A DNA stretch of 64,000 nt, from positions 124,001 through 188,000 of the forward strand of contig ONXC01000001.1 in the NCBI GenBank assembly GCA_900321715.1. Reading direction: 5' to 3'. The DNA is from an uncultured Bacteroidales bacterium (GTDB lineage Bacteria; Bacteroidota; Bacteroidia; Bacteroidales; UBA932). A model generated the notes under the pieces. That model saw only the letters and a list, made by a program, of their open reading frames with translations. It did not search any database and was not told the origin of the DNA. The position numbers and the translations under genes were made by a program. Below are positions 17,305 through 26,875 of this stretch, piece by piece (the stretch's first letter is position 1; every line of letters begins with the position of its first letter).

Positions 17305-19038
17305 ATGAAAAAAGTATACTTTATATTATTGCTCGCCCTGGCGGCAGTTTCCTGTCATCAGCCGGAATATGTGGCTCCCACTGCCAACAGGCAGGGCCTG
17401 ACAAGCCTGTCGGCCATAATAACTGACGGCATTTACGCCGAGCAGGAACTGGGACGCCTTATTGTGACGGACCCGGAGGCCGATCTTTTTGAGATCCCCA
17501 TCCCTTATTTCTACCCGGAATCCAGCAACGACGAAACCCTCATCTATATGATGGAACTCCGCGTCCAGGCGGAACTCCAGCCCAACTGGAAGATTTCTCC
17601 CCGCCTTGGGGTCCTGGATCTGACGGAGGAAACGGAGTTCACGCTTACGGATCCGTTTGGCAACAGCCGCAAGATCCGCATTACAGGAAAGCGTGAGAAA
17701 TCCTCCAAGTGCTCCCTCCTCTCTCTTATGGTGGACGAGGTAAAGACTTCCTGCGTCATATATGAGAACGACGACAAAATCCTGATCCCGTATCTGGAAG
17801 ACCTCTCGTCCGTCCATATCATCGGCCAGGTGGTCCCTCACGCCAAGATTACAAAGGTGAACGGGAAGGACTACAACGAGAAGACCAAATACAATATGAA
17901 TACGGGCGCTACCATTACGGTAACCGCCCATAACGGCACTACCACCAAAACCTATAATGTGGAGCAGGGTATCCCCACCCTTATGGGACAGGGCCTGCGC
18001 CCGGAATCAGTTTCCCTGCTCTGCAACGTGGATCCAGTCACGATGGTGGGTCTTCCCGCCTATGACAACAAGTGCTACGTGTCTCTTGCGGGTATAGACT
18101 CCCAGATCCTGGTGGGTATAGGCGAAGGCCGCGCTCCTTTCATCGTGGATGCCTTTACCGGCGCCAAGAAGGGAGAGATGGTGCTTGGAAGCGCCGTGGC
18201 CGATTGCATCACCAACGATGACGCAGGTCATGTGCTCCTTTGCAACTACGCCGAGGGCGGTGACGCCGCCGGAACCGTGAGTGTGTGGATGACCTCTTCA
18301 CCTACGGAAGCCCCCGTGCTGTGGCATAGTTTCACGAACCCTCTTCTTTTCCCTATCGGCCACCGTATGAAAGTGATTGGCGACATTACGGGAGACGCAG
18401 TTGTTGTATTTACATCGGAAGGCATTGTGGGCGTATCAGTTGCCTCGGAGATTGCCTGGCTCAAGGTGGAAGGCGGAGTGGTTACAGGGACTTTCACCAA
18501 GGATTTCTCCGGTCTTGGCCTTGCCTGGGGCGCAGCTCCCGTGAATTTTGCAACCGTAGTGCCCGCATCCGTCCATCCCGACAAAGACGGATGGTTCCTT
18601 GATTATTATGAAGGGAATGTGGATCCCAGCGTGGCGCACGGCAGCGGAGACTGCTACATCCTCCATTACATTGACGGAGGTGACAAGGACAACTGGGTTG
18701 AACTTATGGGCAACTGGGCCATCAATCCCAACTGCCTGGACGCCAAGACTTTCAATCACGGCCGGTTCATGGCGCTTCTTGGCGTGAGCCACTTCCCGGA
18801 ATGGGAAATCAAGCCCCGTCTCCACTTCTTTGAGGTTACGGAGCCTACGGCCGCAACACCCCTCCTTAAGAACGACGCCATAACCATATTCCAGAAGGGC
18901 GCTACCGATCCCGATGTAGGCGCCGCCGGAGATGTGGTCCTGGTACCTTCCAAGGACGGATACCGTCTATATGTTTATTATTACGACCATCACGCTCAGG
19001 CAATTGGCGCCTACGTGGCAGACTGCTTTGAAATATGA
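17305..19038 (+). CDS. surface lipoprotein, DUF5018-like, putative glycan-binding
   Basis: 577 residues from ATG 17305; an in-frame ATG at 17287 lies inside the end of susD. The leader MKKVYFILLLALAAVSC has a lipobox. The N-terminal 220 residues hold two DUF5018-type beta domains, ending in a motif common in such domains (TVTAHNGTTTKTYNVE). The C-terminal half is a beta-propeller-like region starting with DPVTMVGLPAYDNK and containing ITNDDAGHVLL. The same C-terminal motif, ITNDDAGNVLL, occurs in the lipoprotein at 21471, so the locus has two paralogous surface proteins in the position of SusE/F-type binding proteins. Binding function is inferred from position. Confidence 0.78.
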   Translation: MKKVYFILLLALAAVSCHQPEYVAPTANRQGLTSLSAIITDGIYAEQELGRLIVTDPEADLFEIPIPYFYPESSNDETLIYMMELRVQAELQPNWKISPRLGVLDLTEETEFTLTDPFGNSRKIRITGKREKSSKCSLLSLMVDEVKTSCVIYENDDKILIPYLEDLSSVHIIGQVVPHAKITKVNGKDYNEKTKYNMNTGATITVTAHNGTTTKTYNVEQGIPTLMGQGLRPESVSLLCNVDPVTMVGLPAYDNKCYVSLAGIDSQILVGIGEGRAPFIVDAFTGAKKGEMVLGSAVADCITNDDAGHVLLCNYAEGGDAAGTVSVWMTSSPTEAPVLWHSFTNPLLFPIGHRMKVIGDITGDAVVVFTSEGIVGVSVASEIAWLKVEGGVVTGTFTKDFSGLGLAWGAAPVNFATVVPASVHPDKDGWFLDYYEGNVDPSVAHGSGDCYILHYIDGGDKDNWVELMGNWAINPNCLDAKTFNHGRFMALLGVSHFPEWEIKPRLHFFEVTEPTAATPLLKNDAITIFQKGATDPDVGAAGDVVLVPSKDGYRLYVYYYDHHAQAIGAYVADCFEI

Positions 19039-20051
19039 GAAAGGCAATATATTTGATTACTTTGGCCCTGGCGGCGGCCTGCGCCTGCCAGAAGACAGGT
19101 GAGGGAATCCCTGAGGAATGGCCCTGGAATGATCCTGATGCCGATGACAAACCCTTTGTGGAAGTGACCGACGACAGTTTTGGGACTCTCCCAGACGGAA
19201 TACGCCTGTATAAGTCTCCCGAGGTTCTTCAGGGAAAGCCCGCGATAGCATATATAGCCACCGTGGACCTTTCCAAGCACGGTTTCCACGTGTGGGGGAT
19301 CAAGGACCCCGTCCTCACCGGCTCAACGGATGCCCTTCAGACTCCTACCGAGGTTTACAACAAGAAGGACAGCCCCGTGCTGGTCATGAACGGCGGATAC
19401 TTCTACGTTGACAGCGGAACCAACTATTCCGCCAGCCTCGCCGTGGAGGAAGGGGAACTGCTTTCTCCCAACATCAACTACGCCTCGGAAGACTGGGTAA
19501 CCATGTATTATCCCACCAAGGGTGCCTTCATCCGTCACTCAGACGGCACCATGGAGGCCTCCTGGACCTATTGGGCCGATGTAGACAACCACTGGATCTA
19601 CGATGTCCCCGCACAGAACGGGTACGGCAGCACTCCCGTGGCCCAGCCTGATGCAAAGTTCCCCTCCGAGGGCCGCGCGTTTGAGGCAAAGACCGCAATC
19701 GGCGCAGGCCCCGTGCTCATAAAGGACGGAAAGTTCCAGAACACCTGGCGCTATGAGTGCCTCCCCGGAGACTATGACGTGAACTGCCTTGGAAGGGCGC
19801 CCCGTACGGCCGTTGGCTGCACCGCAGACGGCCTTCTGGTGCTCTTTGTGTGCGAAGGCCGTGAAATGACCGAGGGCGTTCCCGGGTATTCCACGGAAGA
19901 TGTAGCCAACATCCTCCTTGCATTTGGCTGCAAGGAAGCCCTTAACCTTGACGGCGGTGGCTCCACCTGCCTTCTTGTAAACGGCCTTGAAACCATAAAA
20001 CCCTCAGACGGACAGCAACGTTCCGTGGGAAATTGCATCTATATAAAGTAA
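19035..20051 (+). CDS. phosphodiester glycosidase family (NAGPA / DUF2233) lipoprotein
   Basis: 338 residues. Lipoprotein leader with Cys16 or Cys18 (AACACQK). The NAGPA hallmarks are all present: VLVMNGGYFYVDSG, AIGAGPVLIKDGK, APRTAVGCTADG and LNLDGGGSTCLLVNG. The human homologue removes GlcNAc from GlcNAc-1-phospho-mannose (the uncovering enzyme), and bacterial homologues act on sugar phosphodiesters. Its ATG overlaps the stop of the previous lipoprotein gene, so translation is coupled. It is the clearest catalytic clue in the locus and suggests a glycan with phosphodiester-linked sugars. Confidence 0.85.
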   Translation: MRKAIYLITLALAAACACQKTGEGIPEEWPWNDPDADDKPFVEVTDDSFGTLPDGIRLYKSPEVLQGKPAIAYIATVDLSKHGFHVWGIKDPVLTGSTDALQTPTEVYNKKDSPVLVMNGGYFYVDSGTNYSASLAVEEGELLSPNINYASEDWVTMYYPTKGAFIRHSDGTMEASWTYWADVDNHWIYDVPAQNGYGSTPVAQPDAKFPSEGRAFEAKTAIGAGPVLIKDGKFQNTWRYECLPGDYDVNCLGRAPRTAVGCTADGLLVLFVCEGREMTEGVPGYSTEDVANILLAFGCKEALNLDGGGSTCLLVNGLETIKPSDGQQRSVGNCIYIK

Positions 20052-20054
20052 GCT

Positions 20055-21458
20055 GTGAAAAGACTGACCACATATCTGCTGCTGGCCCTTACCCTCGTTT
20101 CCTGTTCTCCGGCTCCCAAGGCTGAGGATAAAGAGAATGTGCAGGATCCGGTGGACAATCCGGATCCTCAGGAGCCACAGACCCCTGAGGAGCAGGATCC
20201 TGCACCGGAGGGAAAGCCCCGCTATGTGTGGATTGACGCATCGGCCAATTTCAACTATTTTGCCAACGATAAGGCGTATATCGGCAAGGAAATAAAGCAA
20301 CTGGCCGATTGCGGCTTTACGGACATAATCGTTGACGTGCGCCCGACGGAGGGCACGGTGCTGTGGAAATCGGCCATAGCCCCAGAGGCAAGGCGCCTTG
20401 CGGCCTGGATAGGCTCTTCTTACCGCTTTGTGGAGCGAAGTGCCACCTGGGACTACCTTCAGGCGTTCATAGATACTGGTCATGCTGCCGGGCTCAGGGT
20501 CCACGCAGCCATAAACACTTTTGTGGGCGGATACGGCGGTTATTACGGCCTTGAGAGCGAGGGACCAGTCTTCACGGGTGATATTCCGGAGGAATGGACG
20601 GCCCTTGACAACACTGCCGATGGCCTTCGCCACAGTCTCTACCCCGGAGTTCAGGGAACGGTGTTCCTCAATCCGGCAAGGGACGATGTCCAGGAGTACA
20701 TTATCGGCCTTCTTAAAGAGCTTGCCGCATATGAGATAGACGGCATTGTCCTGGACCGCTGCCGGTATGACGACACCGGCCTGCAGGCCGATTTCTCCGA
20801 AGAATCCCGTCAGAAATTTGTGGCGTATCTTGGACACCAGCCGGCCAAATGGCCCATCTTCGAGGCAGGCGTGAAAACCCTTCCCTCCGGGCTGGGAGAC
20901 GACCAAAAGAGCTGGCTTGCTTTCCGCTGCAAGGTTATCCACGATTTTATTGAGAAGGCCTCTGAGGCCGTTCATTCCGTGAATCCCAAGGTCAAGTTCG
21001 GCGCATATGTGGGTGCCTGGTACTCCGATTATTATTCTTCGGGCGTGAACTGGGCAAGCCCCAGATATCTCACCCATAAACTCTATCCCAAGTGGGCCAA
21101 TGCCGATTACCACAACTACGGTTATGCCGACCACTGTGACTTCATGTTCCTGGGCTGTTATGCTGCTACTGCAAGTATTTATGGCACAACTGAATGGACG
21201 ATGGAAGGCTTTGCAAGCCGCGGCAGGTCTCTCCTTATGGGGGATACGGTGTTCGCTGGCGGGCCTGATATCGGCAATCCGGAAGGCTGGCAGAACGGAA
21301 AGAAGAGTGCCTATATCCCCAAGACTTTTGACGCCATAGTCACAAAGGGGATGGCCGACGGTTACTTTGTCTTTGACCTCTGCCATATCCGTATGTTCGA
21401 GTACTGGAGCGCGTTCAAGAATACTTTTACCGAATACACAAATTCATTAACCAAATAA
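20055..21458 (+). CDS. GHL10-like putative glycoside hydrolase lipoprotein
   Basis: 467 residues from the GTG at 20055, 3 bases after the previous stop. Lipoprotein leader with Cys17 (TLVSCSP), then a proline/glutamate-rich spacer (about 25-55). The catalytic part resembles the GHL10/DUF187 alpha-amylase-like barrels: RYVWIDASANF, LADCGFTDIIVDVRPTEG, HAAGLRVHAAINTF, YEIDGIVLDRCRYDD (Asp as candidate nucleophile) and KVKFGAYVGAWY. Members are predicted to act on alpha-linked glycans, but few have been characterised. It is exported and surface-anchored, acting beside the NAGPA-like enzyme. Confidence 0.72.
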   Translation: MKRLTTYLLLALTLVSCSPAPKAEDKENVQDPVDNPDPQEPQTPEEQDPAPEGKPRYVWIDASANFNYFANDKAYIGKEIKQLADCGFTDIIVDVRPTEGTVLWKSAIAPEARRLAAWIGSSYRFVERSATWDYLQAFIDTGHAAGLRVHAAINTFVGGYGGYYGLESEGPVFTGDIPEEWTALDNTADGLRHSLYPGVQGTVFLNPARDDVQEYIIGLLKELAAYEIDGIVLDRCRYDDTGLQADFSEESRQKFVAYLGHQPAKWPIFEAGVKTLPSGLGDDQKSWLAFRCKVIHDFIEKASEAVHSVNPKVKFGAYVGAWYSDYYSSGVNWASPRYLTHKLYPKWANADYHNYGYADHCDFMFLGCYAATASIYGTTEWTMEGFASRGRSLLMGDTVFAGGPDIGNPEGWQNGKKSAYIPKTFDAIVTKGMADGYFVFDLCHIRMFEYWSAFKNTFTEYTNSLTK

Positions 21459-21470
21459 TTTTTAATGCTT

Positions 21471-23177
21471 ATGAAAAAACTTTTTTACATTCTTGCGGCA
21501 GTGGCCGTAACAATGTGGGCCTGCCAGAAGCCCAATGCTCCGGAGCAGAAGGATGACCAGAATCCCGGTGGAGAGGAGCAGAAACCCGGCGGAGACGAAA
21601 AACCCGACACAAAGGACGAACTTACGCTTCTCTCCGACGAAGTTGTCAATCTTAACTACGATTCCGAGATCATTACCGTGAAGTTCACCTCCTCCGCAGC
21701 CTGGACCGCCGAGGCCGATGAATTCATCGCTCTCAAGGACAAATCCGGTGACGCCGGTGAGAATATCGAACTCAAGGCAACTGTCCAGTCCCTTGATCCG
21801 GAAGAGAGCGTAGGCCGTGTTGGCAGTATCTCCATTAAGGCCGGCGGCAAGGAAATTGTTGTTGGAGTCATGCAGGGAAAGGTGTTCTTCTTTACTCCTG
21901 AGGAGGCAACCGTAGACGTCAAGGGCGGAAAAGTTGAGTTCCAGGTCATCACCAACCAGGAATATGAGTTTAAGACCTACGATGCTGCAGATGCAGCATT
22001 CCCCTGGGCTCCGGTCACCTATGATAAGGCTACAGGAAAGGGCTCTCTGGATGTTGCCGCAAATGGCGATTATGATGCCCGTTATGCCTACATCAAGTTC
22101 ACCGTTCCCGGAATCCAGGTTCCCGTTTATGACGAGGAAGGAAATCCTACCGAAGAGACCGAGGACTATGTGACAAGGTTCTATGTCTATCAGGAAGGTA
22201 ATGCTTCTGCTGTTTATACTGTTGCTCTTCCTGAAGAAATCGAGCATGGTGCGTTAAATGAGAACAGCAATGTAACACTTGCGTTCTTCAATGGTAATGT
22301 CTTGATGAGTGACGGCGTGTCCGTGCGTGCCATTAACCCGGATAATGGGTCATTCTCTTCATTCAGCATTCCTGAAACTCTTCCAGTCCAGTCTATTACC
22401 AATGATGACGCAGGCAATGTACTCTTAGCTTCAGCTGCCGGTTATGGTGCCACTATTGACATTTATGCGGTTAAAGCCAATGCAACTGACTTCAGCTCTG
22501 CAACAAAGGTTGCAACAGGTGTGGTCAGTGCTTGGACTGGTGCCCCTATAGCAGACAATGTCCGTGCTAAAGGTGATGTTTTTGGAAATGGTGTCATTTC
22601 TGTTATCAGCGGCGGCGGCCCTGGTTGTGGAAGCATTAGTTATGGCATGTACTGGGAGGTTGAGAATGGTGTCGCTGGTGAGGCAAAATACCTGGCTTGT
22701 CCTGAAGATGTTACAGATACTATCTGGCTCTCCAATCGTGGATGCTTTGCACCTGCTGGTGTAACTGCAGCGGACGGATTCTTATACATTGGCTATGACG
22801 GTCTGTATACGTTGTACTTCAGCGATGGAACTAATTGGATTCCTGTTGTGGAAACCGGTTGTGAGGGTAATGAGGGATTTAATGCTATTGCTTCCATCAC
22901 ATGGAAGAACAAGAAAATTGTTGCATTTGAGGAGATGTTCTACTTCCCGTTCTGGTGGAGTGCAAATTCTGCAATTTGGCTGGTTGATGTTACGTCTGGA
23001 TCACCTGTTGTAATCAGCCATACTCCTGTTCCCATGATAGAAGAAGCAACTCCTGCGACAGAAGATAATTATGAGGGCTCAACTTCAGATATCCTTCTTC
23101 ATATTGAGGGAGATAATCTAGCTGTTTACGTGGTAGACAGTTCCATCGGTGTCCTTCACAAGCAGGTTTATAAATAA
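21471..23177 (+). CDS. surface lipoprotein with BACON-like domain and propeller-like C-terminus
   Basis: 568 residues from ATG 21471 (MKKLFYILAAVAVTMWAC); an in-frame ATG two codons earlier is possible. After the lipobox cysteine comes a spacer rich in Gly, Glu, Lys and Pro, then one or two BACON-like beta domains (about 50-245; VNLNYDSEIITVKFTSSAAW). The C-terminal half shares ITNDDAGNVLL and the general layout of the lipoprotein at 17305. BACON domains are common in gut Bacteroidota surface glycan-binding proteins. The codon usage changes at about 22190: the 3' kilobase is visibly more AT-rich and lacks the GGCCGAT heptamer. Last gene of the Sus operon, followed by a terminator. Confidence 0.8.
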   Translation: MKKLFYILAAVAVTMWACQKPNAPEQKDDQNPGGEEQKPGGDEKPDTKDELTLLSDEVVNLNYDSEIITVKFTSSAAWTAEADEFIALKDKSGDAGENIELKATVQSLDPEESVGRVGSISIKAGGKEIVVGVMQGKVFFFTPEEATVDVKGGKVEFQVITNQEYEFKTYDAADAAFPWAPVTYDKATGKGSLDVAANGDYDARYAYIKFTVPGIQVPVYDEEGNPTEETEDYVTRFYVYQEGNASAVYTVALPEEIEHGALNENSNVTLAFFNGNVLMSDGVSVRAINPDNGSFSSFSIPETLPVQSITNDDAGNVLLASAAGYGATIDIYAVKANATDFSSATKVATGVVSAWTGAPIADNVRAKGDVFGNGVISVISGGGPGCGSISYGMYWEVENGVAGEAKYLACPEDVTDTIWLSNRGCFAPAGVTAADGFLYIGYDGLYTLYFSDGTNWIPVVETGCEGNEGFNAIASITWKNKKIVAFEEMFYFPFWWSANSAIWLVDVTSGSPVVISHTPVPMIEEATPATEDNYEGSTSDILLHIEGDNLAVYVVDSSIGVLHKQVYK

Positions 23178-23195
23178 TCTTTCCCCATTTTTCTA

Positions 23196-23233
23196 AGCGC
23201 CGGCCCCCGGGCTACGGGAGCCGGCGCTTTTTA
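23196..23233 (+). terminator. intrinsic terminator of the Sus operon
   Basis: AGCGCCGGC-rich stem pairing with GCCGGCGCT, followed by five T residues, 18 bp after the lipoprotein stop. Confidence 0.85.
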
Positions 23234-23246
23234 ATAAAACAGCAAT

Positions 23247-24290
23247 ATGAAACGCAGATCATTCCTCAAAGGGGCGGCTCTGGCCGTGGCGGGAGCGGCG
23301 GCGGTGCCGGCGCTGCTTCGCTGTGAGCGGAGTTCGGAGACGAAGGACATGTTGTACATAGCCCGAAAGTTCAATTACGGCCCCGGCGGCACTTTCAAGC
23401 TGCTTCAGTTTACGGATACCCATTTTATTAAAGGAGATCCAAGAAGTGAGCGTGCCCTTCGCTGCGTTGAGGAAATGATTGCCGCAGAGAAGCCGGATCT
23501 CATTATCCATACAGGAGACATAGTCTTCGGGCGTCCGGACATAGAAAGCGCCCTGGAGATACTTAAGCCATTGGCCGATAGCGGCATTCCGTGGGCAGTG
23601 ACTCTTGGAAACCACGATTCCCAGTTCGGGAGCACCCGTGAGGATATGTTTGCGGCCATCCGCAGCCTCCCGGGATGCGTGAACCTGCCCCCAAAAGACG
23701 GTATCTACGGCTGTTCCAACGATGTAATTACCCTGGGACAGGACCGCGCCTTCTATCTCTTTGACACTATGGACGCCGTGGTGCTGAAAGGGGAGGAGGA
23801 GATCCACTGCTACGATTACATCCGCCACAGCCAGATTTCCTGGTACCGCGCCATGAGTGATAAACTGGGCCATGTTCCGGCGCTGGCCTTTTTCCATATT
23901 CCTCTCTGTGAGCTTAAGGAAGCCATAGATGCCGGCGTGAAGCCCATTGCCGGCACAAACGGGGAGCCCCCGTGCCCGTCACGCCTCAATTCCGGCCTTT
24001 TTGCCCAGTTCCGTGAGATTGGGGACGTGAAGGCCATAGTCACCGGCCATGACCACGACTGCGACTACGTCCTGGACTACGGCCAGATCCATTTCATCTA
24101 TGGCCGATTCTCCGGCTCTGACACAATTTACAACCACCTGGGCATTGACGGATACATCCCCTCTGATACGCATACGGCACCCGGAACGGTGTCCGGATGC
24201 CGTGTATTTGAGTTCAGGGAAGGAAATCCCGGTTTCCGCACCTGGGTGCGCCTGTGCGGCGGTTACGTCCAGCAGCAGTTAGATCTTTAA
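23247..24290 (+). CDS. Tat-exported metallophosphoesterase
   Basis: 347 residues. The leader MKRRSFLKGAALAVAGAAAV is a twin-arginine signal. Calcineurin-like phosphoesterase motifs follow in order: DTHF (Asp57, His59), HTGDI (Asp91), GNHD (121-124), a later FFHIPL, and GHDHDCD. These bind the two metal ions. Members hydrolyse phosphomonoesters or diesters in the periplasm. It stands just after the Sus-operon terminator with no clear promoter of its own, and its last 12 bases overlap the convergent acetyltransferase gene. Together with the GDPD and NAGPA-like proteins it makes a third phosphoester-cleaving enzyme at the locus. Confidence 0.88.
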   Translation: MKRRSFLKGAALAVAGAAAVPALLRCERSSETKDMLYIARKFNYGPGGTFKLLQFTDTHFIKGDPRSERALRCVEEMIAAEKPDLIIHTGDIVFGRPDIESALEILKPLADSGIPWAVTLGNHDSQFGSTREDMFAAIRSLPGCVNLPPKDGIYGCSNDVITLGQDRAFYLFDTMDAVVLKGEEEIHCYDYIRHSQISWYRAMSDKLGHVPALAFFHIPLCELKEAIDAGVKPIAGTNGEPPCPSRLNSGLFAQFREIGDVKAIVTGHDHDCDYVLDYGQIHFIYGRFSGSDTIYNHLGIDGYIPSDTHTAPGTVSGCRVFEFREGNPGFRTWVRLCGGYVQQQLDL

Positions 24291-25445
24291 TTTGATTCCA
24301 GCCTTGGTGAATCCCCAGGCGCAGCCAATGTAGACTGCCGCCATAAGGACGCATTTTCCAACGCCCACCCATCCTGTAAGCCAGGGGGCCGGAGTGGGGC
24401 TAACTGCCACCCACAGGGCTATGAAAAGGTAGGGAATCATATAGACGGTAAGGGTGGCGGTGCCGGCGGGCGTAAGAGGCCTGAACCATCCAGTCCAACC
24501 CTTCCTTTCAAGGAAGCGCAGAAGCGTGTAAAGCGCTACCGAAATAGCCGTCACAAAGAGGCACCAGGGCAGGGTCCCAAGGTTTTTGGATACTATCCAG
24601 CCTGTATGAACCGCCATCCCAAGGACCAGAAGGACCGCCGCTGCGGCTGCTCCAAGGCCGATTCTCTGGGCCGATGGACGCTCTGCAAGGTTCCAATCGG
24701 CCAGCGTAAGCATCAGGCCGCCAAGTCCCATTATTGCGCCGTGACCGTTTCCAAGCTGAATGGCCTTTACAAGGTCTGTGAGTACGTTATTGCCAATAAG
24801 GAGGCCCCCGTCACGCATTGGAACGGACATAAGATTCACTACGCAGAGCACTGCCCAGATAATGGGGATCACCCACTGCCTTTCACGACAGAGAAGGTAG
24901 GTGAGGGCGCAGAAAAGGTACATCCAGCCAATCTGGCCAAGGATGCCCCACCACAGGCCCTCGAAGAGTTCCCCGTCCGGGGTGCGGTAGCATATCGCGA
25001 GCCCTGCAAGAAGGATCCCTCCGGAGAGTTTCAGCCATTTTGCGGGCTTGAAGTCCTTCCCGTACTGGTTCCAGGTGAGGAAGAATCCAACCACCATAAG
25101 GAGCACCCACAGGGCACGGTTCCCGGTCATGGGCCTTGATTCCTGGTTGCAGATGAATGCGCCCATCACAAGCAGGGCAAAAGTACGGCTGAGGATGTGG
25201 CCCAGGGTACTTTCCGTGCTGAATCCCTTCTCACGTCTTCTTTCCAGGGCGTAGGGAATGGACATTCCCATGGCAAAGAGGAACATGGGGAAAACTATGT
25301 CGGAAAGGCCCATTCCGTCTTCCAGGGTGGCGTAATGCTCCAGCCAGTGGGGCACGTTGAAAACTTTCCAGAATTCGTTCACAAATACCATCAGGGTCAT
25401 GGTTAGGCCCCTGAAAATGTCAATTGCAAGGTTTCTTTTGTTCAT
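24279..25445 (-). CDS. HGSNAT-like / DUF5009 multi-pass membrane acetyltransferase
   Basis: 388 residues with about ten hydrophobic segments. The start NLAIDIFRGLTMTLMVFVN resembles the R-x-x-x-D-x-x-R-G-x-x-x-x motif of the heparan-alpha-glucosaminide N-acetyltransferase (HGSNAT) and DUF5009 families, and GLSDIVFPMFLFAMGMSIPY is the next conserved block. Such proteins transfer acetyl groups from acetyl-CoA across the membrane to sugars. The ATG overlaps the end of the upstream FAD oxidoreductase gene by 4 bases, and it is last in a leftward run beginning with ettA. Its role in handling amino sugars from the adjacent locus is inference. Confidence 0.78.
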   Translation of the reverse strand: MNKRNLAIDIFRGLTMTLMVFVNEFWKVFNVPHWLEHYATLEDGMGLSDIVFPMFLFAMGMSIPYALERRREKGFSTESTLGHILSRTFALLVMGAFICNQESRPMTGNRALWVLLMVVGFFLTWNQYGKDFKPAKWLKLSGGILLAGLAICYRTPDGELFEGLWWGILGQIGWMYLFCALTYLLCRERQWVIPIIWAVLCVVNLMSVPMRDGGLLIGNNVLTDLVKAIQLGNGHGAIMGLGGLMLTLADWNLAERPSAQRIGLGAAAAAVLLVLGMAVHTGWIVSKNLGTLPWCLFVTAISVALYTLLRFLERKGWTGWFRPLTPAGTATLTVYMIPYLFIALWVAVSPTPAPWLTGWVGVGKCVLMAAVYIGCAWGFTKAGIKLKI

Positions 25446-26875
25446 TGTTCAGGTGTGTTTACCCAGGTTTCGTTTGACCAGTCAATGCTGCGGCCGGTGC
25501 CCTTCACTTCTCCTTTTATGCCTTTCTTCTGCAGTTCCCGGAAACCCGGGTCCGTGGGTTTAAGGTCCAGGAAAGGGAGAAGATAGCAGCCGCGGTCCAA
25601 AAGGACAGCCTGCACCTCTGATGCAGGAACTTCCGAAGGATGCCTTCCTGTCTTTACGGCAATTGCGGCAAGTGCGCCTGCCGCCTGCCCAAGGCCCGTC
25701 ACAACAGGCTGGAGGCGGGTTGCGCCGTTCATTTCCCAGGAGACGGAGATGTTTTTATCTGCCATAAGAAGATCTTCCACTCCTACGGGGATAACTACGC
25801 CCAGCGGCACGCTGAAGGAGGGGATTTTTCCGTACCATAGGTGGGAGAGTTCCTCCCGGCGGGGATTCTGGTTGTGGTGATGGTCCACGGGGTAGTCTCC
25901 AACGGCAACTGCGCGGGTGTAGAGGTCAAAGTCATAGGGCCTTCTGGCGGCTTCAAGGGTCATGGTGTCCCTTCCGGCAAAGCGGCGGGATTCCCTGTAA
26001 TAGGGGTAGAAGGGGAGGCCGTCGGCGGTAGGAAAAACGTCATGGGCAATGCCGATATTCTTGTATCCTAGTTCCGTCTGGAGGTAATAGATGTATCCCA
26101 AAGTGCGGTTTTTGGCCTGTCTGTAAACATCCTCTCGCGGCATGTTGAGGTAATCCAGATAGATGTCGTTGCCGTTCTGGGGCCAGTTGAGCATGATGTG
26201 GCCGTCCGGGAGGGCGCCGTAGGAGAGCATCATCTCCGGCGGCCAGGTGCTGCAGCATTCCCGGTAGAGTTCAGGGTTGTAGTCCTGAGGTTCTACTATG
26301 GTTACATCATAGTCATACTGCTTTACAACGGCAACGTAGGTCATGTCCTGAAGGGTTACGCGGTCCTGGAGCTCCTCTGCGCCCGCCTCAATGGCGATGT
26401 CTCCAAGTTCTGTCCCGTCTAAGAGGATACGGGCCTTAACTCGGGAGCCGTCACTGAGAGTGAGGCGCCAGTGGTCTCTGATGTCTGTGACGGTTGTTTC
26501 AAAGCGCACTTCCACTCCGGCTTCACCTGCCATATTGGCTAGGATATCGGCCCCAACAGCAGGATTGAAAAGGATGTTGGAAACCCAGCCGGATTTAAGG
26601 GCGTCATACCCGCCGTAGCGTGCGGCCAGGGAGTCCGTGAATTCCCCGAAAATGCCGCCACGCAGCCTGTAGTTGCCGTCTATTGCGCTTACCCCGGCGC
26701 TTGTGAGCATGCCGCCAAGCCATGGACTTTCCTCCACAACAAGCACCCGGGCACCGTCACGCGCAGCCTCTATGGCCGCCGCCGTGCCTCCAGTGCCGCC
26801 GCCCACAACCACCACGTCATAGACGGGCGTGCAGGCTGCAGCGAGGATGAGAAATGCCGTGGAGATTAGTCTCAT
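25442..26875 (-). CDS. FAD-dependent oxidoreductase lipoprotein (PF12831-type)
   Basis: 477 residues from ATG 26875, which overlaps the MFS stop as ATGA; an upstream TTG at 26887 is less likely. The leader MRLISTAFLILAAAC is lipoprotein-like, followed directly by the dinucleotide-binding fold YDVVVVGGGTGGTAAAIEAA and VVEESPWLGGMLTSAG. The C-terminal FAD block NGATRLQPVVTGLGQAAGALAA is typical of the FAD_oxidored family often found near glycan-degrading genes in Bacteroidota and Planctomycetes. A lipoprotein anchor on a flavoenzyme suggests a periplasmic or surface redox step on a sugar. The substrate is unknown. Confidence 0.82.
   Translation of the reverse strand: MRLISTAFLILAAACTPVYDVVVVGGGTGGTAAAIEAARDGARVLVVEESPWLGGMLTSAGVSAIDGNYRLRGGIFGEFTDSLAARYGGYDALKSGWVSNILFNPAVGADILANMAGEAGVEVRFETTVTDIRDHWRLTLSDGSRVKARILLDGTELGDIAIEAGAEELQDRVTLQDMTYVAVVKQYDYDVTIVEPQDYNPELYRECCSTWPPEMMLSYGALPDGHIMLNWPQNGNDIYLDYLNMPREDVYRQAKNRTLGYIYYLQTELGYKNIGIAHDVFPTADGLPFYPYYRESRRFAGRDTMTLEAARRPYDFDLYTRAVAVGDYPVDHHHNQNPRREELSHLWYGKIPSFSVPLGVVIPVGVEDLLMADKNISVSWEMNGATRLQPVVTGLGQAAGALAAIAVKTGRHPSEVPASEVQAVLLDRGCYLLPFLDLKPTDPGFRELQKKGIKGEVKGTGRSIDWSNETWVNTPEQ

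Noticed and set aside
20004..21386. Long minus-strand reading frame of 460 codons opposite the GHL10-like gene
   Set aside because: It has no recognisable motifs and mirrors a gene with clear lipoprotein leader and barrel motifs. High third-position GC creates open antisense frames throughout the window.
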